A stretch of DNA of 26,306 nt from an uncultured Clostridia bacterium. Its GTDB lineage: Bacteria; Bacillota; Clostridia; UBA1381. How positions within the stretch are numbered: position 1 is the first letter of the stretch; each line of letters begins with the position of its first letter. Below, one piece after another: positions 8,135-15,558 of the stretch. The notes beneath the pieces were generated by a model. That model was not told the origin of the DNA and did not search any database. It worked only from the letters and a program-made list of their open reading frames with translations. Location: NCBI GenBank assembly GCA_934454215.1, contig CAKSGG010000037.1, forward strand, positions 1 to 26,306, in the 5' to 3' direction. A program made the position numbers and the translations under genes.

Positions 8135-8654
8135 TTTTATTTCTCCTTTTATTTATACACCCGATACCTGCTGCCGCTATAATTGAACTTTGTGTCAGAC
8201 ATTCATTGACAATTGTTGCCGCTGAATGATAATGTATACCGTATATCATCATACCTACAGATGCGGCAAAAGCAAAAAGCTTTATAATAAAAATTCTTTT
8301 ATTTCCGAATGCTATTGTTGTCAGAATCGAACTGATTGCCGGTATAATACTAAAACAATCCTTCCATGTTACAACTGCTGCCACTGCAAATAAAAGCGAA
8401 AAACTTATCTGCCACATTCTGCTTTTTGCCCATTTTTTATCATAGTTATAAAAAACAAACTCTCTGAATATTGCAGCCGTTGCCGTTGCCGCCGCAGTAT
8501 AACTGAATATCAGCAAATGATGCAGCGCCCACAATACATCTGTTGTAAGCTTCATAAAAATTATATTTTTTCTTTTTCTCTGCCAATATATTGCAACCGA
8601 TACAAGCATAGCAATAAATCCAACCGTCTGTCCGATAAAATTTACACTCAACAT
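8121..8654 (-). CDS. YgjV-family inner membrane protein
   Basis: A 177-residue, highly hydrophobic protein with about five to six membrane helices, beginning at residues 5-24 and continuing through the alanine-rich stretch near 45-66, then about 80-98, 101-116, 122-140 and 145-168. The opening pattern NFIGQTVGFIAMLVSVAIYWQ and the short basic KRK loop match the YgjV (Imp-YgjV) family, whose function is unknown. The start follows a weak GGAAG site. It is the first gene of the - strand pair with the glycoside hydrolase, divergent from the AraC gene. A role in uptake or sensing of the hydrolase substrate is possible but untested. Confidence 0.8.
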   Translation of the reverse strand: MLSVNFIGQTVGFIAMLVSVAIYWQRKRKNIIFMKLTTDVLWALHHLLIFSYTAAATATAAIFREFVFYNYDKKWAKSRMWQISFSLLFAVAAVVTWKDCFSIIPAISSILTTIAFGNKRIFIIKLFAFAASVGMMIYGIHYHSAATIVNECLTQSSIIAAAGIGCINKRRNKNESN

Positions 8655-8680
8655 TAATTCACTTCCGATTTATTTTTTAC

Positions 8681-8709
8681 TTGATTTTATCATAAATATA
8701 TGATATAGT
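8681..8709 (+). promoter_or_regulatory. Sigma-A promoter of the AraC gene
   Basis: TTGATT (8681-8686), a 17-bp spacer and TATAGT (8704-8709), with TGA immediately before the -10 giving an extended -10. Transcription would start near 8716, leaving about 50 nt of leader before the ATG at 8767. Confidence 0.6.
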
Positions 8710-8712
8710 AAA
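8684..8712 (-). promoter_or_regulatory. Candidate divergent promoter of ygjV-like and GH129-like genes
   Basis: On the - strand TTTACT (8707-8712) and TAAAAT (8684-8689) are separated by 17 bp. The boxes are weaker than the opposing promoter and nearly coincide with it. The predicted leader before the start at 8654 is about 20-25 nt. Confidence 0.4.
8688..8705. promoter_or_regulatory. Palindromic operator candidate in shared promoter spacer
   Basis: A perfect inverted repeat, TATCATA-AATA-TATGATA, occupies the spacer of both overlapping divergent promoters. A protein bound here would block both. AT-rich palindromes can occur by chance, which limits confidence. Confidence 0.45.
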
Positions 8713-8766
8713 TAAAGAAAAAGAACATTAATCTATAAAAAACAAATATTATATTGGAGATTAAAA

Positions 8767-9603
8767 ATGAAAATATCTGAGATAAACCCTTATATAAGAT
8801 ACGCTCAAATTAATACGATTTCTGCGCCGAACAAGCTTGTGTGCTGTTATGATTGCAGATTATTCTATATTTTAGAGGGCATGGGCAGTGTTGTGTCGGA
8901 AAATCAAACATACTCATTTTGCCCCGATACCGTTATGCTTTGGCGCAGCGGTACCGTATACCGTTTCAATACCGTTTCCGATGTAAAAATAATATCTGTA
9001 AATTTTGACTATACGCAAAAATTTCATGACATTATATCACCTTTTTCACCTGCCGAAGCAAAATACGCAATTAAAAACAAAATCCTGAATACTTCCGAAT
9101 TTGAGGATTATACACAGCTCAACTCGCCCATAATTTTTTTTGACACTTCCGATATACGGCAAAACCTTTTAAAAATTGTCTTGCTGCACCAAAGAAAAAA
9201 CATATTTTTCGGTGAACGCTGTTCGTGTCTTCTTAAAGACATTATTATAGATTGCCTATATCCGGCTTTAAATGTACGTAACAAAATGGATACCATACTT
9301 TCTTTTATAGAAAACAATTATTCCAAAAATATCAGCAACCGTGATATTGCAGATATTATTCATTATCATCCGTATCATCTCAATCGGCTGATGCTTCAAT
9401 ACACCGGCTACACTCTTCACAAATATCTGATGAATATGCGTCTTGAAAAATCAGTTTCCTTTTTGATAAACACATCATACAGTATTAAAGAAATTTCCGA
9501 TAAGTGCGGATTTTCAAACCCAAATTACTTTTCATTGTCGTTTTCAGCAAAATTCGGACTTTCTCCGTCCGAATACCGAAATGCAAACAAAAATTTGATA
9601 TAA
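8767..9603 (+). CDS. AraC-family transcriptional regulator
   Basis: A 278-residue regulator. The N-terminal cupin-like sensor domain covers about 15-85 (LFYILEGMGSV, then a PDTVMLWRSGTVYRF segment), and the C-terminal AraC double helix-turn-helix covers about 173-272. The second helix-turn-helix carries the signature IKEISDKCGFSNPNYFSLSFSAKFG-like series at 240-264, followed by SPSEYR (266-271). The ATG is preceded by GGAGA at 8756-8760 with a 6-nt gap. It is divergent from the YgjV/GH129-like pair with only 112 bp between starts, so it is likely the local activator responding to a sugar (inference from layout). Confidence 0.94.
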   Translation: MKISEINPYIRYAQINTISAPNKLVCCYDCRLFYILEGMGSVVSENQTYSFCPDTVMLWRSGTVYRFNTVSDVKIISVNFDYTQKFHDIISPFSPAEAKYAIKNKILNTSEFEDYTQLNSPIIFFDTSDIRQNLLKIVLLHQRKNIFFGERCSCLLKDIIIDCLYPALNVRNKMDTILSFIENNYSKNISNRDIADIIHYHPYHLNRLMLQYTGYTLHKYLMNMRLEKSVSFLINTSYSIKEISDKCGFSNPNYFSLSFSAKFGLSPSEYRNANKNLI

Positions 9604-9604
9604 T

Positions 9605-9635
9605 AAAAACGGTTTCCGAAAAGGAAACCGTTTTT
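9605..9635. terminator. Bidirectional Rho-independent terminator
   Basis: A perfect 13-bp stem (AAAAACGGTTTCC / GGAAACCGTTTTT) with a 5-nt loop, beginning just after the AraC stop and ending just before the stop of the convergent 3D-domain gene. The A-rich and T-rich ends give a T-tract on both strands. Confidence 0.92.
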
Positions 9636-9637
9636 CA

Positions 9638-10615
9638 TTAATTCTGTAACCAGACATCTTTATATACAACGCCTATTTTATACGCCTCGCTATGCGAATT
9701 AACCGCCATATCAATATGATTGCCCTTGATTCCGCCGCCGCAGTCCTCCGCACGCCGCAGTCCGTAACCGTCAATATACACCCAACTCATAGGCGGTATA
9801 ACATTCGGGTCAACCGCAATAGTCTGCCCCGGAGTAATCTTGCCGGCATAAGCCGTATTGTTACCCCAGCCGCCGTTACATATGCTGCATGGACAATAAT
9901 GAGTTATTTTAAATCTTCCCAAATACGTACCCTTGTTTTCCTGCACGGGTGCGTCTTCTTCTACTATTTCCTCATACACCTCATCAGGTTCAATTTCAAC
10001 AGACGTATGTACGGGAATAATTTTCATTCCGACAGGCACAACAGCCACATCGGGAACTGACAGACTTACCGCCAATTCATCTTGATTCCAACCCACGGAA
10101 AAGCCGAACACATCACATACCGCTCTTAACGGCAGCATCAATGTTGAATCGTTTATTACCTTCGGAGCTGAACCCATATCCACCTCTTTACCGACGGCAA
10201 CCTCATCACCGTCGCAATCCTCAAATACAAATCTCAATACTGCTTCATATTTATCAGCCGTAAATGCTGCGCTGACTGCTTTCGGAGTAATATCAAGACC
10301 GTAATTTGAAACCTTATTAATTACCTCTGAGCAAAATTTATGTACAGGTGAATCGAAACCATTTTTAAGATTTACCGACAATAATGCCGTTTCCGTACTC
10401 TGATCCCATTCAACCTCCATATCTGCCGCATCGGCAAATGACCTTGCAGGTACAAATAATATGTCATTTTCCATTATTGGCTGTGCATTTTCAAAGCTCA
10501 TGTACCTTGAATTGCCTATGCCATCCGTCATAACCGTCACATCGGCGGCAAATGCCGTACAGAAAAGCGTTATGGCGGAAAGAAGCATTGCTGCTGTCTT
10601 TTTTAGTTTTAACAT
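9638..10615 (-). CDS. Secreted 3D-domain cell-wall protein with copper-amine-oxidase-like N-terminal domains
   Basis: A 325-residue exported protein. A signal peptide (LKLKK, then hydrophobic residues 8-22, ending AFA around 21-23) is followed by two copper-amine-oxidase N-like segments (about 30-85 and 140-190, with FVPARSF and MLPLRAV). A short acidic linker (about 205-228) leads to a 3D domain (230-325). The three aspartates that name the domain are visible: D269 (AVDP), D291 (AEDCGG) and D302 (HIDM). The domain is related to the MltA lytic transglycosylase barrel, so a role in peptidoglycan remodelling or stationary-phase survival is expected. A CPCSIC cysteine pair lies at 241-246. The ATG at 10615 has GGGAGA 6 nt upstream and is better than the TTG one codon earlier. 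It is the last gene of the three-gene unit. Confidence 0.88.
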   Translation of the reverse strand: MLKLKKTAAMLLSAITLFCTAFAADVTVMTDGIGNSRYMSFENAQPIMENDILFVPARSFADAADMEVEWDQSTETALLSVNLKNGFDSPVHKFCSEVINKVSNYGLDITPKAVSAAFTADKYEAVLRFVFEDCDGDEVAVGKEVDMGSAPKVINDSTLMLPLRAVCDVFGFSVGWNQDELAVSLSVPDVAVVPVGMKIIPVHTSVEIEPDEVYEEIVEEDAPVQENKGTYLGRFKITHYCPCSICNGGWGNNTAYAGKITPGQTIAVDPNVIPPMSWVYIDGYGLRRAEDCGGGIKGNHIDMAVNSHSEAYKIGVVYKDVWLQN

Positions 10616-10642
10616 CAAATGTCTCCCTTCAGTTTTTCAATT

Positions 10643-11875
10643 TTATTTTTTATAATTTGTATATATAACAACATCTGTTGCCGTACCGTCAACGATTCTT
10701 GCAAGCATATAATTGTAGCCTGAATCATTCAATGAAATTATCGGACTTTCCGTACCGTAGGCGTCATTCCATGCCTTGCTTGAAATTGTACTTGCTATTC
10801 CCGATGTTCTTGTAAGCTCAATTCCGCTTTTCAGCGTCATATTGCATTTGTACACCATGGCCTTTTCCGCAACATCAACAAGTATCGAATTATCGGTATT
10901 ACCTGTTTTATTCAGCAGATAAACATTATTATTATCGCGCTTTGCAATAACTCCGAACGCATACTGTGTACCCTTGCTTGCAAGTTTCTGACCGTACTGC
11001 GCAACAGTCCAGCCTGAATATCCGCCTACACCGCCGTTTATGCTGAACAGCTTTTCAAATGAAGCACCGAAATCTGATGTACTGTTTACAATATCGGAGT
11101 TCTGAATCTGATATATAACGGCAATTTCCTTGATTTTACCGCTCATATTTCTGTTAAAGTAAACAACGTCTCCTCTTTTCAATGACGAGAGCGAAGCACT
11201 TACTAAATTCTGTGCATTCTCCGGAGCGGCAACAATATTCACATCATCGCCGAATATATCCGATTGCTGCTTGCCCTGATACCAATAAGTAATCTTGCTT
11301 TCCGTCTGCGAATCAACCGATACCTGAGTAACTGATTCAATTACGGCAAATGCCTGAATTGCATTTACAGCCTTTTCATACACATCGGGAAATTCATTCG
11401 GATTGTATGTTGATGACGGTGATGCTGTCGGCGCTGCCGTAGGTTCTGCGCTTGCAGTCGGTGCAGGCGACGCTGTCGGAACAGGCGATGATGTCGGCTC
11501 TGGAATCTCAAACAACACATCAAATATGAGATTGTTTTTTATATCATACGCTCTCATAACCGTATACAGATTTTCCTTATCCAGTGTAATTTTACCGTCT
11601 GTCGGCTTGCATACGCCCGACGCATACAGTAATTTACTTTCATCGTTTGAATATCCCGCAAAAATCAAATCACCCGAATAATCAAATACGATTTTTTCGT
11701 TTTCCTCTTTTCCCATTAAGGTCGGAATAACTCCTGCTCCCTGTTCCTGAGAAACTGATGTTACTACTGCCGTATTGACATCATTTACAGGAGTTTCCTC
11801 AGCGTCTGCAAAAGCCGCCGCTCCGCATGTTAAAACTGATACGGTCAATAAAACCGCAAATAAATTCTTTTTCAT
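10643..11875 (-). CDS. Secreted protein with Pro/Thr/Ser-rich linker, function unknown
   Basis: A 410-residue exported protein that I do not recognise. The signal peptide is clear (MKKNLFAVLLTVSVLTCGAAAFA, cleavage near 23). A small N-terminal domain (about 30-123) is followed by a low-complexity linker of PTASP/PTAAP repeats (about 126-156) and a C-terminal region of about 250 residues rich in beta-forming sequence, with no catalytic motif I can name. The start at 11875 has GGAGGA 5 nt upstream and gives a perfect signal peptide; the longer reading up to 11968 would put a charged extension in front and lies within the DUF815 gene. It lies between the ATPase and the 3D-domain gene, with 17-27 nt gaps. 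It is probably wall-associated (inference). Confidence 0.82.
   Translation of the reverse strand: MKKNLFAVLLTVSVLTCGAAAFADAEETPVNDVNTAVVTSVSQEQGAGVIPTLMGKEENEKIVFDYSGDLIFAGYSNDESKLLYASGVCKPTDGKITLDKENLYTVMRAYDIKNNLIFDVLFEIPEPTSSPVPTASPAPTASAEPTAAPTASPSSTYNPNEFPDVYEKAVNAIQAFAVIESVTQVSVDSQTESKITYWYQGKQQSDIFGDDVNIVAAPENAQNLVSASLSSLKRGDVVYFNRNMSGKIKEIAVIYQIQNSDIVNSTSDFGASFEKLFSINGGVGGYSGWTVAQYGQKLASKGTQYAFGVIAKRDNNNVYLLNKTGNTDNSILVDVAEKAMVYKCNMTLKSGIELTRTSGIASTISSKAWNDAYGTESPIISLNDSGYNYMLARIVDGTATDVVIYTNYKK
11408..11500 (-). repeat. Short tandem Pro-Thr-Ala-Ser coding repeat
   Basis: An imperfect repeat encoding PTASP/PTASA/PTAAP units, residues 126-156 of the secreted protein. Such linkers span the cell wall or separate domains and often vary in copy number between strains. 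Confidence 0.7.
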
Positions 11876-11892
11876 GTTAATCCTCCATATAT

Positions 11893-13044
11893 TTATTTTT
11901 TTGCTATATAATTTGCAACAAACTGCTTTGCGCAGCGTGCATTTTTCGACCCGTAATTCATCTGCCATACCACTGCTTTTTTCTCTGTATCGGCGTCCAT
12001 TTCAACACCGTGCTTTTTCAAAAGCTCGCTTACGATATTCAGATATTCTTTCTGGTTAGGCGCTGAAAATACAATTGATATTCCGAATCGCTCTGAAAGC
12101 GACAGCGTCTCCTGAAGCTGGTCGTTCACATGAACCTCTCCGCCCTCTCTGTCCGACCAGTTTTCTCTTATGAGGTGGCGTCTGTTCGAGGTTGCATAGA
12201 TAAGAACATTATCATTCTGAGCCTGAAGCTGACCCTCCATTGCAATTTTCAGTGCACGGTATTCGGTTTCGTGAGTTTCAAACGTCAGGTCATCAAGAAA
12301 CAGTATGTATTTATGCGGTCTGCATCTCAGAGTTTCTGTCAGCTCGGGTATGTCGGCAATGCTCGTCTTTGGTATTTCTATAAGCCTCAGCCCGTCTTTG
12401 GCAAACATATTAAGCAGAGCTTTGACAGATGACGACTTTCCCGTACCTCTGTCACCGAAAAGCAATACATTATTTGCTTTTTTTCCGTCAACAAATGCTT
12501 TTGTATTATCTATCAGCACCTGTTTCTGATGCTCTAAGCCTATAAGATTATCAAACGAGCTGTCATCGAATTTCTTTATTCCGCGCAGTTCTCCGTCATA
12601 CTTAAAAGCAAGGTATTTCGCCAAAATTCCCGTTCCGAGTTTTCTGTAGTGCATGATAAGCCCGTCCAAAAGTGCATTTGCGCTTTCGGCATTTACAAGC
12701 GAACGCATGGAAGTCTTATACTCCTCACTGAAACCCGTCTCGTTTCCCGACGTCATATATTTCATATGCGAGGCACAGAACAACCTTTCATAAATGCGCT
12801 CTGTATCAAGCAGAGCAATACGATACAGGTCGTCACCGATTTTAGCTCCGCTTTGTGCAAGCTGTGAAACTATGTTTTCATCATTCGCAAGGAACGACGC
12901 AACATACTCATGAATACTGTTATCGGTAAGTCCCTCTGTTTCTGCGAACCTGACTATATTTCTTAAAACCCGTGTATTATCCTTATCGGTAATACCTTTG
13001 ATACAGTCGTCATTTTCAATGTTATTAAACACAAGTAAGTCCAC
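11893..13044 (-). CDS. DUF815-type AAA+ ATPase
   Basis: A 383-residue cytosolic ATP-binding protein. An alpha-helical N-terminal half (about 1-165) precedes an AAA+ module. Walker A is GDRGTGKS (197-204), Walker B is YILFLDDL (246-253), with TSNRRHL (sensor-1 region) near 285 and the RE/DR residues typical of the DUF815 family just after. Function in the cell is unknown for the family. Translation starts at GTG 13044, 7 nt after AAAGGA; a nearby ATG is out of frame. It is the first gene of a unit with two secreted proteins. The pairing of a cytosolic ATPase with wall proteins is not explained by known roles. Confidence 0.88.
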   Translation of the reverse strand: MDLLVFNNIENDDCIKGITDKDNTRVLRNIVRFAETEGLTDNSIHEYVASFLANDENIVSQLAQSGAKIGDDLYRIALLDTERIYERLFCASHMKYMTSGNETGFSEEYKTSMRSLVNAESANALLDGLIMHYRKLGTGILAKYLAFKYDGELRGIKKFDDSSFDNLIGLEHQKQVLIDNTKAFVDGKKANNVLLFGDRGTGKSSSVKALLNMFAKDGLRLIEIPKTSIADIPELTETLRCRPHKYILFLDDLTFETHETEYRALKIAMEGQLQAQNDNVLIYATSNRRHLIRENWSDREGGEVHVNDQLQETLSLSERFGISIVFSAPNQKEYLNIVSELLKKHGVEMDADTEKKAVVWQMNYGSKNARCAKQFVANYIAKK

Positions 13045-13077
13045 AAAATCATCCTTTCGTTATTGTCCTTACCCCCT

Positions 13078-13106
13078 ATTATAACACAAAGATTACAAAA
13101 AAGCAA
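13078..13106 (-). promoter_or_regulatory. Sigma-A promoter of the DUF815 unit
   Basis: On the - strand TTGCTT (13101-13106), 17 bp, TATAAT (13078-13083), with TG one base before the -10 (extended -10). It lies about 35 bp upstream of the GTG start. Confidence 0.75.
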
Positions 13107-13156
13107 CAAAAATATTAAAATTAACAAAATAAATCGTAACGTGTGTGTAATATCGC

Positions 13157-13191
13157 AAAAAAATAAGCCCCGAAATCTGCATTTGAGGCTT
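13157..13191 (-). terminator. Rho-independent terminator of the dxs operon
   Basis: On the - strand a stem with arms AAGCCTC and GGGGCTT (one G-T pair), an inner AAAT/ATTT stem with GCAG loop and a one-base bulge, followed by a run of seven T (complement of 13157-13163). It lies just after the stop of the last gene. Confidence 0.82.
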
Positions 13192-13200
13192 ATATAAAAT

Positions 13201-13881
13201 TCATTTTATTTCCGTAATCGACACATCTCCGTCCGTAATCAATTCGGTGTTATCGGTCAGATTCAGTGTATATGAATTGCTGTCAAGATTTTTCATCATT
13301 TGCGATTCCTTTACGGTATTTGAAGATACCGTAACAATTCTGAACGACCCCGTTCCTGAAAGCTTATACCGTCCCGGAGGAATTTGTCCCTCTCCCGCAG
13401 CCGTTCCCGTTGCAGACGGTGACGGAGCAATTGCAGTAATTTCAGTTGCCTGTGCTGTGCATTTGTATATTCCGCTGCCAAGAGCAATCGTCTCTCCCAT
13501 TGTATGAGCCGATATGCTTTTTATTCCCGACTCATGCTGTGCAAGTCTGTCCTGCTTTGCTTTCGCCGTTTTTAGCTGCTTTTCCAGTTCATCCGTTTTC
13601 TTTTTGTATTCATCTATCTGCTCATTAAGCTTTGTAATTTCCTTATTCTGCTCCTCATTCTGAAATTTAACCTCATTGTTTTTTTCTATTGATTTATTAT
13701 AATTGCTGCGCCGTTCCTCAAGCTTTTTTATATCACCGTTAATTGTCGTTATTTCCGCCTGCAAAACAGTATCCGCATTAGTAAGCGCACCGCTTGAAAG
13801 CGCCTTGTTATATACAAAATACCCCGCTGTAAGCGAAATAACCGCCGCCGCTGCGGCAGCGCCCGTTCTGAATTTATCCAT
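13201..13881 (-). CDS. Membrane-anchored coiled-coil protein with C-terminal beta domain
   Basis: A 226-residue protein of unknown function. One membrane segment (about residues 7-25), then a long coiled coil (about 38-115, rich in K, E, N and Q, including EERRSNYNKSIEKNNE), then a beta-rich domain (about 134-226). In the last domain IPPGRYKLSGTGSFRI resembles the PGxY-V/L-xG repeats of small Firmicutes surface domains and matches the layout of the neighbour upstream. The ATG at 13881 has GGAGG 8 nt upstream; a TTG two codons earlier is too close. It is the last gene of the dxs operon. The anchor would leave the coil and beta domain outside the cell (inference). Confidence 0.8.
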   Translation of the reverse strand: MDKFRTGAAAAAAVISLTAGYFVYNKALSSGALTNADTVLQAEITTINGDIKKLEERRSNYNKSIEKNNEVKFQNEEQNKEITKLNEQIDEYKKKTDELEKQLKTAKAKQDRLAQHESGIKSISAHTMGETIALGSGIYKCTAQATEITAIAPSPSATGTAAGEGQIPPGRYKLSGTGSFRIVTVSSNTVKESQMMKNLDSNSYTLNLTDNTELITDGDVSITEIK

Positions 13882-13899
13882 ATACAAAGCCTCCTTCCT

Positions 13900-14646
13900 T
13901 TATTCCGCTGATGCCGCAAATTCAGCGGTGCAGTTTATTTTTACCGTATACCCTGTTTTCAGCACAACAATATTCGGTGAATCCGAAAGCTGCATATTTA
14001 TTACCGCTTCGTTTGCGCTTGTTGAGGCAATAATGCTCCCGTTTCCGGTTACGCTGAACGTTCCCTCGGGAATATCTGCACCTACGCTGTATTCACCCGG
14101 TTCAAGCTTTATTGTGTATGCCGACTCATCAATACCGTTCAATGCGGCATTTATCTCATACAGCTCATCATTTTTTTTCTGAAAATCCGCCTTTGCCGTA
14201 TTCAGCTTTTCCTCCAATGCTTTCTTTGCCGAATCAAAATTATTGAGAGAATTTGCCGTTGACTGTGAATCAAGTTCTTCATCTGACAGTTTGCGTACCT
14301 CCTCTGTAAGCTCGTTTTTCTTTTCGGTGACATCATGATATTCACTGCTTACGGCACGTAACTGCTCCAGCGCAGCGGCTGTCTGCTCACTGCCGGCAGA
14401 TAAATTCGTTCCGGCTATGAACGCCGTACAAAGAAACAGTGCCGAAGCAAATACGCAAGCCGAAACAAACAGCAGACGGCTCTGCTGCGGTGTCGGAAAT
14501 TCGTGAATTTCCTCTGTAAGAGAATCGTCAATATTAAATCCAAATCTGAATTTTTCTTCCGTTTTTTCTTCATCGGGCTTGAAATACTCCGTAACCTCTT
14601 CGGGTGTAAGCTCTGTTTCCAAAGTCTGATTTTCTTTAACGTCCAT
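13900..14646 (-). CDS. Membrane-anchored coiled-coil protein, paralogous layout
   Basis: A 248-residue protein of unknown function. An acidic cytosolic tail (1-55) precedes one membrane helix (about 58-79), a coiled coil (about 85-170) and a beta domain (about 177-243) with EPGEYSVGADIPEGTFSVTG and a later VLKTGYTVKI. The G-x-Y-x-VG-x-DIPEG pattern is a recurring extracytoplasmic motif in Firmicutes. It shares its order of parts (anchor, coil, beta domain) with the next gene 18 nt downstream, so the pair probably arose by duplication or acts as a complex. AGGAGG 6 nt before the ATG supports the start. It follows ispE directly. Confidence 0.82.
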   Translation of the reverse strand: MDVKENQTLETELTPEEVTEYFKPDEEKTEEKFRFGFNIDDSLTEEIHEFPTPQQSRLLFVSACVFASALFLCTAFIAGTNLSAGSEQTAAALEQLRAVSSEYHDVTEKKNELTEEVRKLSDEELDSQSTANSLNNFDSAKKALEEKLNTAKADFQKKNDELYEINAALNGIDESAYTIKLEPGEYSVGADIPEGTFSVTGNGSIIASTSANEAVINMQLSDSPNIVVLKTGYTVKINCTAEFAASAE

Positions 14647-14661
14647 AACAATCCTCCTCGC

Positions 14662-15543
14662 CTAATAATATGTTTTTGTAATGTAAGTATCCTTAAACTG
14701 GAACGAAAAATCCTCCGCCGCCTTGAATGCCTTGCCGTAATCGTCAAATATTCCGAATACCGTAGGTCCAGAACCGCTCATCAGCGTACCCAGTGCGCCG
14801 TCGGCAAGCATTTTGCTTTTTATACCGCTTATAATCGGGTGTGCCTTTTCGGTTGCATTCTCCATAACATTGCAGAGATTTTCAGTTATTCCGTAAATAT
14901 CTCCGTCATTCAGCGCTTTTATCATTGCCGCATTATTCGGTCTTTTTGAGAATTTTATTCCGTCTATTTCCTTATATATTGCGGCAGTGGAAATATTCAA
15001 AAGAGGCTTGACAAGCAGTACATTATATGATATATCGGTTTCTATCGGTGTTAAAATCTCACCGATTCCGCACGCAAGCTGTGTTCCGCCTTTTATACAG
15101 AACGGAACGTCTGCGCCGAGAGTAAGTCCTATACCGCACAGCTCGTCAATCGTCAAGCCCGTATTGTACAGCATATTCATCGCCAGCAGTACCGCCGCCG
15201 CATTGCCGCTTCCGCCCGCAAGTCCTGCCGCCACGGGAATATTTTTGTGTATCATTATTTTAACGCCGCTTTTTATTCCCGTTGCTTTATAAAAAGCCTC
15301 CGCCGCCTGATATGCAATATTTTTTTCCGTATTTGAAAGATATTTTAAATTAGTCGATATTGATATTCCCGATGCCGTTTTATCAATTATCACCAAATCA
15401 AATAAGCTCAGAGTCTGCATAATCATTTCTATGTCATGATAGCCGTCCTCGCGCTTACCGAGTACGTCAAGGGTAAGATTTATTTTTGCATACGAACGTG
15501 CTATGGCACGGTTGCCCGATATTATTATATCATTTTTTATCAT
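14662..15543 (-). CDS. ispE: 4-diphosphocytidyl-2-C-methyl-D-erythritol kinase
   Basis: A 293-residue GHMP kinase that phosphorylates CDP-methylerythritol in the MEP route to isopentenyl diphosphate. Its N-terminal signature is AKINLTLDVLGKREDGYHD (19-37), with the catalytic lysine K20. The ATP-binding glycine loop is PVAAGLAGGSGNAA (103-116), with GN where the common form has SSDA or SADA. The catalytic aspartate is D145 (GADVPF), and a C-terminal GSGPTVFG loop is present. Length is normal. GGAGG 5 nt before the ATG supports the start. Its position after dxs and tlyA puts two enzymes of the same pathway in one transcript. Confidence 0.95.
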   Translation of the reverse strand: MIKNDIIISGNRAIARSYAKINLTLDVLGKREDGYHDIEMIMQTLSLFDLVIIDKTASGISISTNLKYLSNTEKNIAYQAAEAFYKATGIKSGVKIMIHKNIPVAAGLAGGSGNAAAVLLAMNMLYNTGLTIDELCGIGLTLGADVPFCIKGGTQLACGIGEILTPIETDISYNVLLVKPLLNISTAAIYKEIDGIKFSKRPNNAAMIKALNDGDIYGITENLCNVMENATEKAHPIISGIKSKMLADGALGTLMSGSGPTVFGIFDDYGKAFKAAEDFSFQFKDTYITKTYY

Positions 15544-15558
15544 CCTATCCTCCCCTTT

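Noticed and set aside
11876..11968. Longer N-terminus for the secreted linker protein
   Set aside because: The extension falls in the DUF815 gene, lacks a ribosome site and would hide a perfect signal peptide that starts at 11875.
14503..14949. 148-residue + strand reading frame spanning the ispE / coiled-coil gene junction
   Set aside because: Covered on the other strand by two supported genes with good ribosome sites; no promoter or motif seen.
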